From Culex pipiens pallens (Eukaryota; Arthropoda; Insecta; Diptera; Culicidae), in assembly GCF_016801865.2 (NCBI RefSeq), contig NC_068937.1:2505940-2569939 (forward strand): a stretch of DNA of 64,000 bases. The letters run 5' to 3'. Position numbers and translations under genes: made by a program. Every line of letters begins with the position of its first letter. The first letter of the stretch is position 1. The notes under the pieces are model-generated. The model saw only the letters and a list, made by a program, of their open reading frames with translations, was not told the DNA's origin and ran no database searches. Shown here piece by piece: positions 1 through 12,378 of this stretch.

Positions 1-1250
1 AGAAATTGTTTTGACAGTTACACGATAAAAGAAATATGTTGAAAATTAAGCCTCTGAGTCAACTCCCACGCATAATCGGACCATCTGCGCTCGTAATACC
101 CTTTTTATCTCATCCCACCCCAGTTGTTTGTGTTCAAAACAAAGCAAAACAAACATCAAACGTCACCGCGCGCTCGCGTTGACGTTTGATGCAGCAGCAG
201 CTCGCGCCTACTTTGTCGCGCTGACTCACTCTCGTAAAATCGAAATCAGCCAAAGTCGATTTTCGTCAAGCAAAAAACCAACAACCTTGAATTGTTGGTG
301 GGGAAGAAAAAGAAGAAGCATTTTTTCTTCTCGTTTTCCCCCCACAACTGTCAAAGACGTGAAATTTATCCGCGTGTGTGCGGCGGCGGCGACCTCCCCA
401 AAAATAACTCGCCGCGAGGCTGAACTTGAGCGTGTGCGTCGATCGATTTCTACCCAATTTTAAACGTCAAAATAAGTCGGCGCTTAGTACATATGTTTTA
501 GGTTCGTTGACTGCACCGTTTCTAAACGGGGGGTGCATTCCTGCTCGTCACAGTAGGCCTCGACATCGAGCAAAATTCCTATTGTGTAATCGCATCGCGC
601 TATTTAGAGAAAAAGAAAAAAAAACAGTTGAGGAGAAAAGCGGTGAAAATAAAATTTTAGACCCGGTACTAAAAATAAACCCGCGGCGCGACAACGAATG
701 TCGACCATTGGTCGACTGTCGAAAAGAAAAATGTTTTCTTTTTTTTTTGCGTGAGAAACGCGTCGTTTGCATGACATGATTCGGCCTGCTGCGTGACATT
801 GACCTATCTTTGCTTGTGTGTGTGTAATTTAACGAGCCGATTAATCGCTCTTCCTGCGTCAGCGTGCAACTTTGACAACTTGACTCAACTCAAGACCTAC
901 TGTGTGCATTCATTTTAAATATTTCGATTAAAATTTTGGGTTGATGGTTTTGTTTTCAGATCATCGGACCCACTTCTAATCACAGCCAACTCGTTTCGCA
1001 TGGCCTGCTGTGGGACGCCAATCATATTGGGTCTGGGAATTGATCTCCCTAATACGCTTTTCTTCACCTTGTTGGTTAATATTTGATTCGAGTTTTTGCC
1101 CCTCAGGGTGGGTTGAGCTGGGTGAAATGGGGTAAAATTTTTCACACGTCAAAAAGTTTTGCCCCGTTTTTATGATGGTGGTGAGAAGGGGGCGGAGGTG
1201 GAATCGATAAAATGGAAATAAACTCCTTCTTCTCTGTGTGTGTGTGATTC
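1..1250. other. Non-repetitive intergenic or intronic DNA, no gene recognised
   Basis: This stretch is GC-richer than the DNA to its right, contains CpG-rich patches (about 160-450) and short TG runs, and does not match the repeat families seen elsewhere in the window. Open frames here are short and of low complexity, with no recognisable domain. It resembles the promoter- or leader-like islands seen later (10.4-11.6 kb, 30.4-31.7 kb), so an untranslated exon or regulatory region is possible but not shown. Confidence 0.3.
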
Positions 1251-1880
1251 CACAGACGTAGTAAATTAATATTGAGTTTCAGCTAAGCTACCTTTTTCAT
1301 TATAGACTTTTGTTCCAGTTTTGCTGTTCAGTGAGGAGGTGTAGTGGAGATGAGAGTTTATAATCCTGTTGAATGTTTCATTTGAATATTTTAGTAAATT
1401 TAGCAGCAAGTAATTTTTCTAAATCAATATTTTGAAATTTATCAATTTTATTTAATTAAAATGAGCAATTCTTACAATTTGTCTGTCCATCTCCATACAA
1501 AAGAGCGATTGGTTATAGAAAATTCTGTACCTTGAGTATCGATTTGATGTCTCCGGAAATTTATTAGGTTATGTTAAGGACTATTTGGATAATGTTTTCA
1601 CATTTTACAATATCGAACCATTTTCAAATTATGTTTTTGATGCAAAAACGATTATGAAAAAATAACAACTCAATTTCATATAAACACTGAATTTCTTTTA
1701 ATGTTTCAATAAACTTTAAGAACAGTCTTAGTTTACGACAGTCCACAGACTTCTTAATTCCAAAAATGTGTCAATAAATTTCAACACAAAATCTGTAAAA
1801 AGATTATGTCTGATCTTAAAATGAAACGAAATTTTATTTTAAAAAAATATTACACTATTCAATAAATAATAACTTCATGA

Positions 1881-2096
1881 TACCGTAAACCGGGGTGACT
1901 TTGATAGGATTTCAATTTATATTTGGAATATTTTCCAACTGATGAGGTTTTTTCAAGATTATTATTTTTAAAACATGTACTGGGGTAGGCCACACAAAGT
2001 CCAAGCAATATTTTTGAAAAAAAGTTGTTTCAATAATGTTTAGAAAAATAGTTACGTTAAAAACTCTTAGTTCAAATTCCGGGGTGACTTTGATAG
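1881..2096. repeat. Pair of CCGGGGTGACTTTGATAG direct repeats in AT-rich DNA
   Basis: The 18-bp string CCGGGGTGACTTTGATAG occurs at 1890-1907 and again at 2079-2096. The first copy is preceded by TACCGTAAA, the same start as the terminal repeat of the MITE at 60447-60667 (GTACCGTAATCTGGGGT). These are probably decayed ends of that family. The rest of 1250-2200 is AT-rich with nothing recognised. Confidence 0.4.
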
Positions 2097-2205
2097 TCAT
2101 AGTTTTTGTTGTTAAAATCAGATTAAATATGTTCAAAACTTTATTTTTACGTCAAACGTACCATCACTAAGGCTGCTGATATATTTTTAAAGAAAACAAT
2201 CAATG

Positions 2206-3222
2206 CACAGTGGGCGAAATGGAACCCAAAATCGGACTTAATTGAACGCGGCTGGTTCCCTGGTATGAAACATAGTGTTTCTTATGTAAAAAAAATCAGG
2301 GGAATCGATTGGTGATGGTTTCATTCACCGCACGAAATGGCAAAGGGTCCATTTTGCCCCAATTACCCATTTTTTAACATTTTTTCTTGAAAATCGGTCT
2401 GTATTTAGAGCGGAGGCTTTATGCGGCCTTCCAAAATGCACTTAACTTATGTGAAAATGTCGCAGAAATCCAGTAAAAATAACCACTTGCACCGCAAAAA
2501 TCATCTAGGGTCCATTTAACCCCAATTCCGCTATAAAAGCATTTTTGGCCGTTTTTAAATGTTAGGTCAGATTTCAAAAATCTGAAAATATTTTTATCGT
2601 AAAGATCAGACAATTTTACATAAGAATGACGATTTTCACTTGAAAGTTTGACACATTTATGTTGATATAGAAATTAAACTAAATAAAAAGATTGAAGAAT
2701 CACTTTTGGGCCAATTTTCCTAAACGCAGAATAAACTGCCTTTCACATACATTTTATTTTTATCAACATAAATGTGTCAAACTATCAAGTGCAAATCGTC
2801 ATTCTTATGTAAAATTGTCTGATCTTTACGATAAAAATATTTTCAGATTTTTGAAATCTGACCTAACATTTGAAAACGGCCAAAAATGCTTTTATAGTGG
2901 AATTGGGGTTAAATGGACCCTAGATGATTTTTGCGGTGCAAGTGGTTATTTTTACTGGATTCTTGGGAAATTTTCACATAAGTTAAGTGCATTTTGGAAG
3001 GCCGCATAAAGCCTCCGCTCTAAATACAGACCGATCGTCAAGAAAAAAATGTGGAAAAATGGGTAATTGGGGCAAAATGGACCCTTTGCCGTTTCGTGCG
3101 GTGGATGAAACCATCACCAATCGATTCCTCGGATTTTTTTACATTAGAAACACTATGTTTCATACCAGGGAACCAGCCGCGTTCAATTAAGTCCGATTTT
3201 GGGTTCCATTTCGCCCACTGTG
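2206..3222. mobile_element. Transib-like foldback element (non-autonomous, about 1 kb)
   Basis: Two arms of about 460 bp (2206 to about 2666 and about 2760-3222) are near-perfect reverse complements around a loop of about 95 bp. The element begins CACAGTGGGCGAAATGG and ends with its complement CCACTGTG. Five bases, CAATG, are present directly outside each end (2201-2205 and 3223-3227), as expected of a target-site duplication. A terminal CACWRTG heptamer with a 5-bp duplication is the hallmark of Transib transposons, the superfamily related to RAG1. There is no transposase, and open frames in the arms are just inverted copies of each other. The family assignment is inference; the foldback structure is directly visible. 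Confidence 0.75.
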
Positions 3223-3227
3223 CAATG

Positions 3228-4750
3228 TTTGTATTTAGTTAACTACTTTTATAAGCTTTTTAACGAAAATACAAATAAAATTTAGGTAAAATCGTTAAAA
3301 AGCTGGAATTTTGCCTGAAATTCGTTAAATCCAGTATTGTTCATAAAATTATCGATTAATATTGAATTTAAACTGAATTCGAAGCACGAATCACAAGTTT
3401 TCATATTTTTTATGAAATTTGTTCAACTGCAATTGCCTATAAATTTTGAGATTTTTTTAGTTATGTTTCAAAAACACAAATTATTTATTATTTACAAACT
3501 TATTTCACCTTCTCCTAATGGAAAATTGTCCAAAGAATCCGAAAATGCATTCCGATCGCACGTATAATTTCATTGAAATTTTGAAGTTTATTGAAGAAAA
3601 TATTTCTATTGCCCCTGATTTTTTTAGCCAATCTTGAAAGAAGGGGGTGGGAGCGGTTTACATAATATTTAAAAAATATTTGTAACGGCCATACTGAAAT
3701 AAAAATAATTTTAGAAGAACATAAAAATATCCTTAAATTTAACAAGTTTTGCTTTTTACTATTCGAAAAATCTTCAGGTTTGAAGGAATGAAAAAAAAAT
3801 TAAATTTTGTTTTTGTTATATTTCTGTGAGCTTTTTTTCATTTAAAAAATATATATTTTGAAAAATTCGAATTTTGACTTATTTCTCTTTTTTTTAAGTT
3901 TGAAAGAATAAAAAAATTACATATAACATCTGCTTAGTAAATAATTTGAAGTATTTGAAAGAATAGAAAAAAACCCACAAACACTTTACAAACCAAAAAA
4001 AGTCAGCATATTTTCATAAACTTTTCAATAAACTGCTTGAAAAAAATGAAAAAAACAGGAAAAACACAAAAAAAATAATCGAAACATGATTTTTTTAATT
4101 TATAAAATGCCTATTTTTTTCTCATAATACTTATAAAAGATCTACTCAAGTTGAAAAGAATCGAAAAACTCACAAAAAAACTAAGACAGGAAGTATATAA
4201 AAATATCGCTCAGTTAAAAAAAATATCATGAAAAGCTATTTAAAGAACTGTTCTTGAATAACAAAAAATAAACACGAGAAAAATTACTGAAAAAAAATAT
4301 AGATTATGTTGCCAGAGCATTCAATTCTAAAAAATTAGAGGCCAGTCATTTTACTCATATTTTTTTAAAGAATTGCTTGTTTACTGAACTGCTTGTTTGA
4401 AAAAATATGAAAATAAAAAAAATATGATCTAAACAAGAATTCCGATTTTATCAAGGATTTTATACACATAAAGTAATTTCTTAAACTAATAAAACAAATT
4501 TTTAAAATATCATTTAATCGATATTCTAAATTGTAGACCTTACAGGATCAGTTAATAGTTACAAGAATTTTGAATGAAAAGGTGGATAGAATATCAAATT
4601 AATTTTAAGTGTTGCCAAAATCGGGAATAGTTGAAGAAAATGTTGCCAAAAACGGCACTTTATTTGTTTGTGATTCATAAAAATACAACATTTTGAAAAA
4701 AAGACAGTGGCATAATTTTAAAATTTAAGATTTTTAAATTTTTGATTTTT
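3228..4750. other. AT-rich non-coding DNA, nothing recognised
   Basis: Homopolymer-rich, with many A and T runs of 5-9 bases. No open frame with recognisable protein features and no clear terminal repeats were found. Confidence 0.5.
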
Positions 4751-5111
4751 TGACGAAGAACTTCGTCTTAGGGCTCTATACAGGGTAGCAATCCAAAATT
4801 TCGCGAAGCGAAATGAAACGCTTGGTTTCACCTTCCCCTCTCGGCAAATTTCCCCTCTTCTTAGCGCACGCTGGTTGGTTGAACAAACGTTTCCCAATCA
4901 GTCAATCGAGAGACGTGAGATTGATGTATCTAAAATCACCCCCACTCTACCTCATAATTTTCGGATCGTCGACGCGGCAAAAAGCGAATAAGGAGATGTA
5001 GGAGAATGGGTGCAAAGAGGCGGGGCATACGTCTCCGACCTAAATCAACAAAAAGCGGCTCGGTCAGTCCCGAAAATTCATTCTGTTGCTGGACGTCGAC
5101 GAGTCATCATC

Positions 5112-5196
5112 GGGAGCAGATGGCCTGGAGGCCCGGTTGCAGACGGCTTGGAGGCCCGGGAGCAGATGGCCTGGAGGCCCGGGAGCAGATGGCCTG
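5112..5196 (+). repeat. 23-bp minisatellite (3-4 units)
   Basis: Units of the form GGAGCAGATGGCCTGGAGG plus CCCG repeat three to four times in tandem at the entrance to the 141-bp array; one unit is diverged (GTTGCAGACGGC). A related segment lies in copy B at about 45540-45610 in inverse orientation. Confidence 0.7.
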
Positions 5197-5231
5197 GATG
5201 CATAGACATGCCAGCCGGCATGAGCGGGAGG

Positions 5232-7810
5232 CAACCACCTGGAGTGGCCGGAGGCGCCGGGGATGTTCCGATAAGGGGACATTTGCGGAACCATAAGAGT
5301 TGGGGCAATATGGGTATCAAACTTTAGGGATTTTGATACTGGATATGAAAGTTGACATTTTGGCAGTAGTGGCCACCACCTGGAGTGGCCGGAGGCCCCG
5401 GGGATGTTCCGATAAGGGGACATTTGCGGAACCATAAGAGTTGGGGCAATATGGGTATCAAACTTTAGGGATTTTGATACTGGACATGAAAGTTGACATT
5501 TTGGCAGTAGTGGCCACTACCTGGAGTGGCCGGAAGCCCCGGGGATGTTCCGATAAGGGGACATTTGCGGAACCATAAGAGTTGGGGCAATATGGGTATC
5601 AAACTTTAGGGATTTTGATACTGGATATGAAATTTGACATTTTGGTAGTAGTGGCCACTACCTGGAGTGGCCGGAGGCCCCGGGGATGTTCCGATAAGGG
5701 GACATTTGCGGAACCATAAGAGTTGGGGCAATATGGGTATCAAACTTTAGGGATTTTGATACTGGATATGAAAGTTGACATTTTGGCAGTAGTGGCCACC
5801 ACCTGGAGTGGCCGGAGGCCCCGGGGATGTTCCGATAAGGGGACATTTGCGGAACCATAAGAGTTGGGGCAATATGGGTATCAAACTTTAGGGATTTTGA
5901 TACTGGATATGAAATTTGACATTTTGGCAGCAGTGGCCACTACCTGGAGTGGCCGGAGGCCCCGGGGATGTTCCGATAAGGGGACATTTGCGGAACCATA
6001 AGAGTTGGGGCAATATGGGTATCAAACTTTAGGGATTTTGATACTGGATATGAAATTTGACATTTTGACAGTAGTGGCCGGAGGCCCCGGGGATGTTCCG
6101 ATAAGGGGACATTTGTGGAACCATAAGAGTTGGGGCAATATGGGTATCAAACTTTAGGGATTTTGATACTGGACATGAAATTTGACATTTTGGCAGTAGT
6201 GGCCACTACCTGGAGTGGCCGGAGGCCCCGGGGATGTTCCGATAAGGGGACATTTGCGGAACCATAAGAGTTGGGGCAATATGGGTATCAAACTTTAGGG
6301 ATTTTGATACTGGACATGAAATTTGACATTTTGGCAGTAGTGGCCACTACCTGGAGTGGCCGGAGGCCCCGGGGATGTTCCGATAAGGGGACATTTGCGG
6401 AACCATAAGAGTTGGGGCAATATGGGTATCAAACTTTAGGGATTTTGATACTGGACATGAAAGTTGACATTTTGGCAGTAGTGGCCACTACCTGGAGTGG
6501 CCGGAGGCCCCGGGGATGTTCCGATAAGGGGACATTTGCGGAACCATAAGAGTTGGGGCAATATGGGTATCAAACTTTAGGGATTTTGATACTGGACATG
6601 AAATTTGACATTTTGGCAGTAGTGACCACTACCTGGAGTGGCCGGAGGCCCCGGGGATGTTCCGATAAAGGGACATTTGCGGAACCATAAGAGTTGGGGC
6701 AATATGGGTATCAAACTTTAGGGATTTTGATACTGGACATGAAATTTGACATTTTGGCAGTAGTGGCCACTACCTGGAGTGGCCGGAGGCCCCGGGGATG
6801 TTCCGATAAGGGGACATTTGCGGAACCATAAGAGTTGGGGCAATATGGGTATCAAACTTTAGGGATTTTGATACTGGACATGAAAGTTGACATTTTGGCA
6901 GTAGTGGCCACTACCTGGAGTGGCCGGAGGCCCCGGGGATGTTCCGATAAGGGGACATTTGCGGAACCATAAGAGTTGGGGCAATATGGGTATCAAACTT
7001 TAGGGATTTTGATACTGGACATGAAATTTGACATTTTGGCAGTAGTGGCCACTACCTGGAGTGGCCGGAGGCCCCGGGGATGTTCCGATAAAGGGACATT
7101 TGCGGAACCATAAGAGTTGGGGCAATATGGGTATCAAACTTTAGGGATTTTGATACTGGACATGAAATTTGACATTTTGGCAGTAGTGGCCACTACCTGA
7201 AGTGGCCGGAGGCCCCGGGGATGTTCCGATAAGGGGACATTTGCGGAACCATAAGAGTTGGGGCAATATGGGTATCAAACTTTAGGGATTTTGATACTGG
7301 ACATGAAATTTGACATTTTGGCAGTAGTGGCCACTACCTGGAGTGGCCGGAGGCCCCGGGGATGTTCCGATAAGGGGACATTTGCGGAACCATAAGAGTT
7401 GGGGCAATATGGGTGTCAAACTTTAGGGATTTTGATACTGGACATGAAAGTTGACATTTTGGCAGTAGTGGCCACCACCTGGAGTGGCCGGAGGCCCCGG
7501 GAATGTTCCGATAAGGGGACATTTGCGGAACCATAGGAGTTGGGGCAATATGGGTATCAAACTTTAGGGATTTTGATACTGGACATGAAAGTTGACATTT
7601 TGGCAGTAGTGGCCACCACCTGGAGTGGCCGGAAGCCCCGGGAATGTTCCGATAAGGGGACATTTGCGGAACCATACGAGTTGGGGCAATATGGGTATCA
7701 AACTTTAGGGATTTTGATACTGGACATGAAACTTGACATTTTGGCAGTAGTGGCCACTACCTGGAGTGGCCGGAGGCCCCGGGGATGTTCCGATAAGGGG
7801 ACATTTGCGT
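5232..7810 (+). repeat. 141-bp satellite array, about 19 copies (array A)
   Basis: The marker GATGTTCCG recurs every 141 bp from 5262 to 7784. One unit near 6063 lacks about 16 bp, which accounts exactly for the total length. Every unit carries GCAATATGGGTATCAAAC (the first at 5305-5322, one variant reading GGGTGTC near 7411). Sequence between units is highly similar. On the minus strand most units have an in-frame stop (AGGTAG), so the array is not coding. Reverse-oriented relatives form array B at 42463-45490. Confidence 0.95.
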
Positions 7811-8159
7811 CTTTAACACATGGTTCAGAATGACTCTTTGTAATAAATTTTATTGTTTGCAAAATATTACTTGAAAATTGTTCATTGCCGAAAGTGCCGA
7901 AACAGAGAATTGATGAAATGATTTCATATCAACTGGCCCGAAAATTTTGCCATTATGATTAGCTGAAGAAGCGTTTGAAAGTTTTAAACGTTATCAAACG
8001 TCAAAATACCATGAGACCATCTTTGAGCAAAAATAAATAGATCTTACGAAATAACTATTTCATGATTGATTTTGTGGCAAAGAAACGCAAATATTAAAAA
8101 CTATAAAAATTTAATTTACTTTTGTGTCCGAAGTTCTTCGTCATGATGGTTATGCCTGT

Positions 8160-9420
8160 AGGATTACCACTGCACCTTTTTTATTTTAAGAATTTATTAA
8201 TTTAGAACTTTTTTGAATTAATAAAAAGGGAATTCATAAATTTAAAAAAGCATTTGAGAACACAAGAATTTTATATTTTTTTTAAATTCTAATTAACAAA
8301 TTTTGGAATTATGAAATTTTAAAATGTTTATTTTTTTATTTTACCAAATTAAAATTATAATATTTAACGATCTTTAATATTTTTAAAATTAAAGAATTTC
8401 AAAATTTTTAGAATTGAAAAATTTGTAAAAATGATATTTTTGTAGGTTTTAGAATTTAATTTATTTAAATATATGTTATATTTATTAATTTTTAAATTTT
8501 GGATTTATAAAATTTAAGAATTAATGAATTTAGAATTATTTGAATTTTCAAGAAAGATAAAATAAAATTTTAGAATTCATGAATTAAAGAATACAAGAAT
8601 TTTAGAATTTTATAAATTCTGATTCACGAATTTTAGAATTTTTGAATTCTTAAATTTCTGGATGTTATTTTTAGGTTTTTAAAAGAATAATTAAGAATTT
8701 TATTCTTGAACAATTTTTAGAATTTAGGAGTTTGAGAATTAACGAGATTGTAAAATTATATTTTTTGCAGGTTTTAGTAATTTTATTTTATTGGATTTTT
8801 AAAATAATTTTTGATTTTTTTATTTTTAAAATTATGTATTTATGAATTTAGATTTCTTTTTTTGAATTTTCAAGAATGATAAAATAAAATTTAAGAATTC
8901 GTGAATTTAAGAAAACATGAATTCAAGAATACAAGAGTTTCTGCAATTCTGATTCACAAATTTTAAGAATTTTGGAATTTTAATATTGTATTTTTTTAAT
9001 AGACTTTAAAAAAAAATTAGTAATTTTAAGTTTGAACCATTTTTAGAATTTAAGAATTTTAGAATTTGTAGCGTTCAAGAATTTAAGAATTTACGAATCT
9101 GTGGAATTATTTTTTTCAGGTTTTCAAAATTTTATTTTAGAATTTATTTATTTTATTTTAGAATTTAATTATTTTTTAAATTTAAGAATTTCAGAATTTA
9201 GAATTTTTTGAATTTTCAAGAATTATAAAATAAAATTTAAGGTTTTAAGAAAATAAAAATTCAAGAATACAAGAATTTTAGAATTTATGAAATTCTGATT
9301 CACGAATTTTAAAGTTTTAGGAAAAAAAATGAATTTAAATTTTGAACAATTTTTAAAATTTAAAAGTTTTAGAGTTTGTAGCATTCGAGAATTTAAGAAT
9401 TTACGAATCTGTAAATATAA
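8160..9420. repeat. AT-rich low-complexity tract
   Basis: Dense quasi-repeats of the form GAATTTAAGAATTT and AAATTTTAGAATT with no fixed period. No open frame of interest. Comparable DNA in the complementary sense lies at about 21500-25080. Confidence 0.6.
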
Positions 9421-10440
9421 TTATTATCTGAAAACAGTTCAACTTTCTATTTCCCAATAAGTTGCAGTTTGTAAAAGTTAAAGTATGTAAACCAGTAAAA
9501 TCGGTCGGTATCGGTAAAATTTTATTGAATTTGATAAAAAATCAAAGTTTTTGATTTGAGTCTTTTATACTCAAAACTCGCATAATTTAACATCCATTTG
9601 AATTTTTCACTTTTTAAAAATAAGCATTTGAAAAATGCAGAATTTTGTCAAAATTTAACTAATTTAACCAAAAACATTTAGGAAATTTGGAAGTTTTTTT
9701 TCATACTTTTAGTAATTTTATAGTTGGGGGTAAATGGGTAAAATGGGTTATGAATTAAACCCCAGCTGAACGGAACTCCAAAACTTTGTTATTTACTCCA
9801 AAAGAACACATTGTACGTTGGTAAGTAATTCAAGATGGTGGCCAAAATGGCGGTGATGAAAAACTGCACTTTGTAATTTAATAGGTAATCAATTATTCAA
9901 ATTTGACAGAAATGGAGACGTAGAACTCAAATTTCATGTTATATTTACTAATGGCCCTTCTTATATTAATGGTCTTCAAACTGGGGTCCATTTGGTATGA
10001 ATGAACTTTTTTTTTGGAAATGAACCAATGAGAAGAACGCTCTAGTTCATCTCGTATTTCAACCTCTCCCTTTTATTACAATTTTATTCGAGACAGGTGT
10101 GTAACGTATATTCTTTGCTTTTTCAGACTATTTACAAATTTTCAGACTAATTCAGACCATTTACAAATTTTTGAATTTTGGTAAGACACAGAATAAAAAA
10201 AAAATAAGAGAAAATATTTTCGTAAGATATTTACATATTTGTGACAGTAGCGTAACTTTTACGATAAATTGAGAATTTTATAATATTATTTCGAAAATAT
10301 TGTTTGAAATTAAACATTGTAATTCCTTTAACAGAACAGTTATATTTTTAAACAAAATTTCAGACGAAAAAATAATTTTCCAGGATATTGAAACAATAAA
10401 ATTTTAATAATTCTCCTAAGTCTCCCCTAAGGTAACAGAT
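9420..10440. other. Non-coding stretch with a fragment of the pogo-like MITE interior
   Basis: At about 9829-9925 the sequence CAAGATGGTGGCCAAAATGG and the following bases match the interior of the pogo-like MITE family also present at 14700-14800. Nothing else was recognised. Confidence 0.4.
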
Positions 10441-11640
10441 GAAAGCCACCTGATAAAAGCCGACGCCGTCGTCCTGTTTCCTGTTCCTCCTTTCACACCC
10501 ACTCGCCCACAATTCTCCAAGCTCTAACTCTTCTCACGGTATGTTTTCCCTTCCGTTTGGCCTAGTTGTTAGTCCTGCCGTCCATCCGTTCGATATAGCT
10601 TCTAACTTGGACTCCAACTATCGGAATGTTTGAGTTTTCCCCGCGCAGTTCTCATCAAGAGCAAAACCATTATTATCAGCGCTCGCAGTTACATAACACA
10701 CAGCATAGTAGGCGCTGCCTCCCCCTTTTGTTTGGAGCAAATCATGGCCATCCATGACCTGTGACCACCCCCTCAATTTCCGATACGGCCCCCCTTACTA
10801 TGTTGTGCGCGCGACTAAGCTTGGCTTAATTTCTTGATGCATCAGAGTAGGCCGCCTTGCTTCTTCCCCTTCTTCTTACCTTGCTTCTTGACGGGCATCC
10901 TGAATCCTTCGTCCTTCCTCGTCCCGCCGCCGCTCCGGGTGCTCTCTATAATGAAGAGGAGCGCTTCCTCGCACTGGTCCACAGTGGAAAATGTTTGGGG
11001 AAACACGGTGCTCTCGCAAAATCGATACTCCACGCCACACAAACTCGCACACACACACACACGGTGGGTTTGAGAACTGTCAAAATTGGAACCAAAACCG
11101 CTCCGGTTTGCACCGAATCGCTTCGTTTCAAGCTACACTTGGGCTCGTGGATTTCTCGAATCACAACACTTCTAAAAGACGCATCAAAAATTATGAAAAT
11201 TTATTCTAATTACACTAAACACACAACAACTGCTTAATCAGAGCGAGAGAGAAGGAGAGAGGTTGCACTCCCGCTCTGCTCAACGGCGATCCAAAATTGG
11301 TCGAAAATTTAAATTTCACTCCAAGTCACAGTAGGCGAAATCGGCAACGGTCAGCAGTTTTATTTTTTTTTCTCGAAAAAGTCGCGTCGCAGACTTTGTT
11401 TTGGGTCGTAGAAGGGGGCGCTGGGTGGGTGGTGGAGCACGGGGTTTATGAGAGTGTCGGGTTCGGGAATGCAGAGCAAGAGAGAGGGAGATGGAACCGC
11501 CACCGTTTTAGAGGGACCCTCCGGAGAGTGATGATTTTAGCGAAATGTTTATTTACTTTGCTGATTCGGTTGGAAAACACACGAATCGGGTGGGTTTGAG
11601 GTTTTTCGTTGTGCGGTTGTTGATTGGAGCTGGGAATCGA
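10440..11640. promoter_or_regulatory. GC-richer island, possible promoter or untranslated exon
   Basis: This is a non-repetitive, CpG-containing block between AT-rich regions, with a CA run at 11046-11060 and GA-rich stretches near 11243 and 11475. The minus strand has a short ATG frame at 10898 (MPVKKQ) ending at a good splice donor (GTAAGAAG, position 10880 leftward), which could be a tiny first coding exon of a leftward gene, but no second exon was recognised. Function is unproven. Confidence 0.3.
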
Positions 11641-11890
11641 TGGAATGACTTTGGATTTTAGGCACGAAATTATGCAGTAATCTTTCTTTTCAATTAAATC
11701 TTTTTTCAAATTCAAATAAAAGTTCAATAAATTATTGTAAAATTAAGTTGCTACACCTGCTTTTTTGAAATTCATTTTATTCCCTATCAGTAGACCCCAA
11801 CTTAGTCAAATTCAAGTGGTTGTTTGCTTGTTTCGTTAACAAACAAATATTTTAAAAAGTCTCAAAAATCACCGCTTTCTTGGATCACGA

Positions 11891-12368
11891 CAGTCCAGAC
11901 TCGATTATCTGTAGCCTCAATTATCTTAAATTTCGAGACTTCGGATATTTTTTTTTCTTACTTTTAACGTTTTAACATCAAATCCGAGTTTTGTAACTCA
12001 ATTTTAGTCAAATTTGAATGATTGATTGCCTTTTAAATTATCAAATGCATTTTCCCAATGTTTTTTCAAGAACTAATTTTTCAATGCTTCGTTTCTCCGA
12101 AATTTTTAATGGAAATAAAAAATAGAATTAAGCATTAAATTAAATTTCTGGGACCTCTTAGTTCCCTCAAAAATACCGAATTTTTTTTTTACAATATTTC
12201 GTCTCCGCCATATTGGTTACCATCTTGGATAAAAAAAACTAAAACAGTTTAGAGTTGTTCAGAAGCTCGTAAAAAATCAGACTTATTAGAAAAGAATATT
12301 TTTTTTCGTGTTTCGATTATCCGAAGTGAAATTTTTCCGAAGTCTTCAGATAAGCGAGCCTGGACGGT
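11891..12368. mobile_element. Pogo-like MITE (CAGTCCAGACTCGATTATC ends), decayed
   Basis: It starts CAGTCCAGACTCGATTATC and ends with a diverged complement (ATAAGCGAGCCTGGACGG). The interior carries CTCCGCCATATTGGTTACCA. Better-preserved relatives at 15614-15996 and 29732-30248 have TA on both sides. CAGT termini with TA targets fit the pogo/Tigger group. No transposase. Confidence 0.7.
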
Positions 12369-12378
12369 GCGATAATCC

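Larger units (their letters stand above)
4752..8145 (+). mobile_element. Satellite-bearing element, copy A (Helentron/HINE-like structure)
   Basis: The left end carries GACGAAGAACTTCG (from 4752) and the right end carries its complement CGAAGTTCTTCGTC (about 8130-8145), so the interval has short, self-complementary terminal or subterminal inverted repeats. Inside, in order: a unique head (4752 to about 5110), a 23-bp minisatellite (5112-5196), the 141-bp satellite (5232-7810) and a unique tail (7811-8145). The head, the minisatellite and the satellite recur together in inverse orientation at 42445-45955, so the whole cassette appears to move as a unit. Short subterminal inverted repeats around a tandem-repeat core are typical of non-autonomous Helentrons (DINE-1/HINE). 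That class is an inference. Confidence 0.6.

Noticed and set aside
2692..3009. A 105-codon frame at 2692-3009 with a matching 64-codon frame on the other strand at 2419-2613.
   Set aside because: The two frames are mirror copies in the arms of the foldback element, not independent conserved coding sequence.
5262..7810. Regular 141-bp spacing considered as a CRISPR-like array.
   Set aside because: Units are near-identical over their whole length with no repeat/spacer division, in a eukaryotic genome.
10881..10898. Minus-strand mini-exon MPVKKQ ending at GTAAGAAG.
   Set aside because: Only six codons, with no recognisable downstream exon in the AT-rich DNA to the left; mentioned only as a possibility in the island entry.
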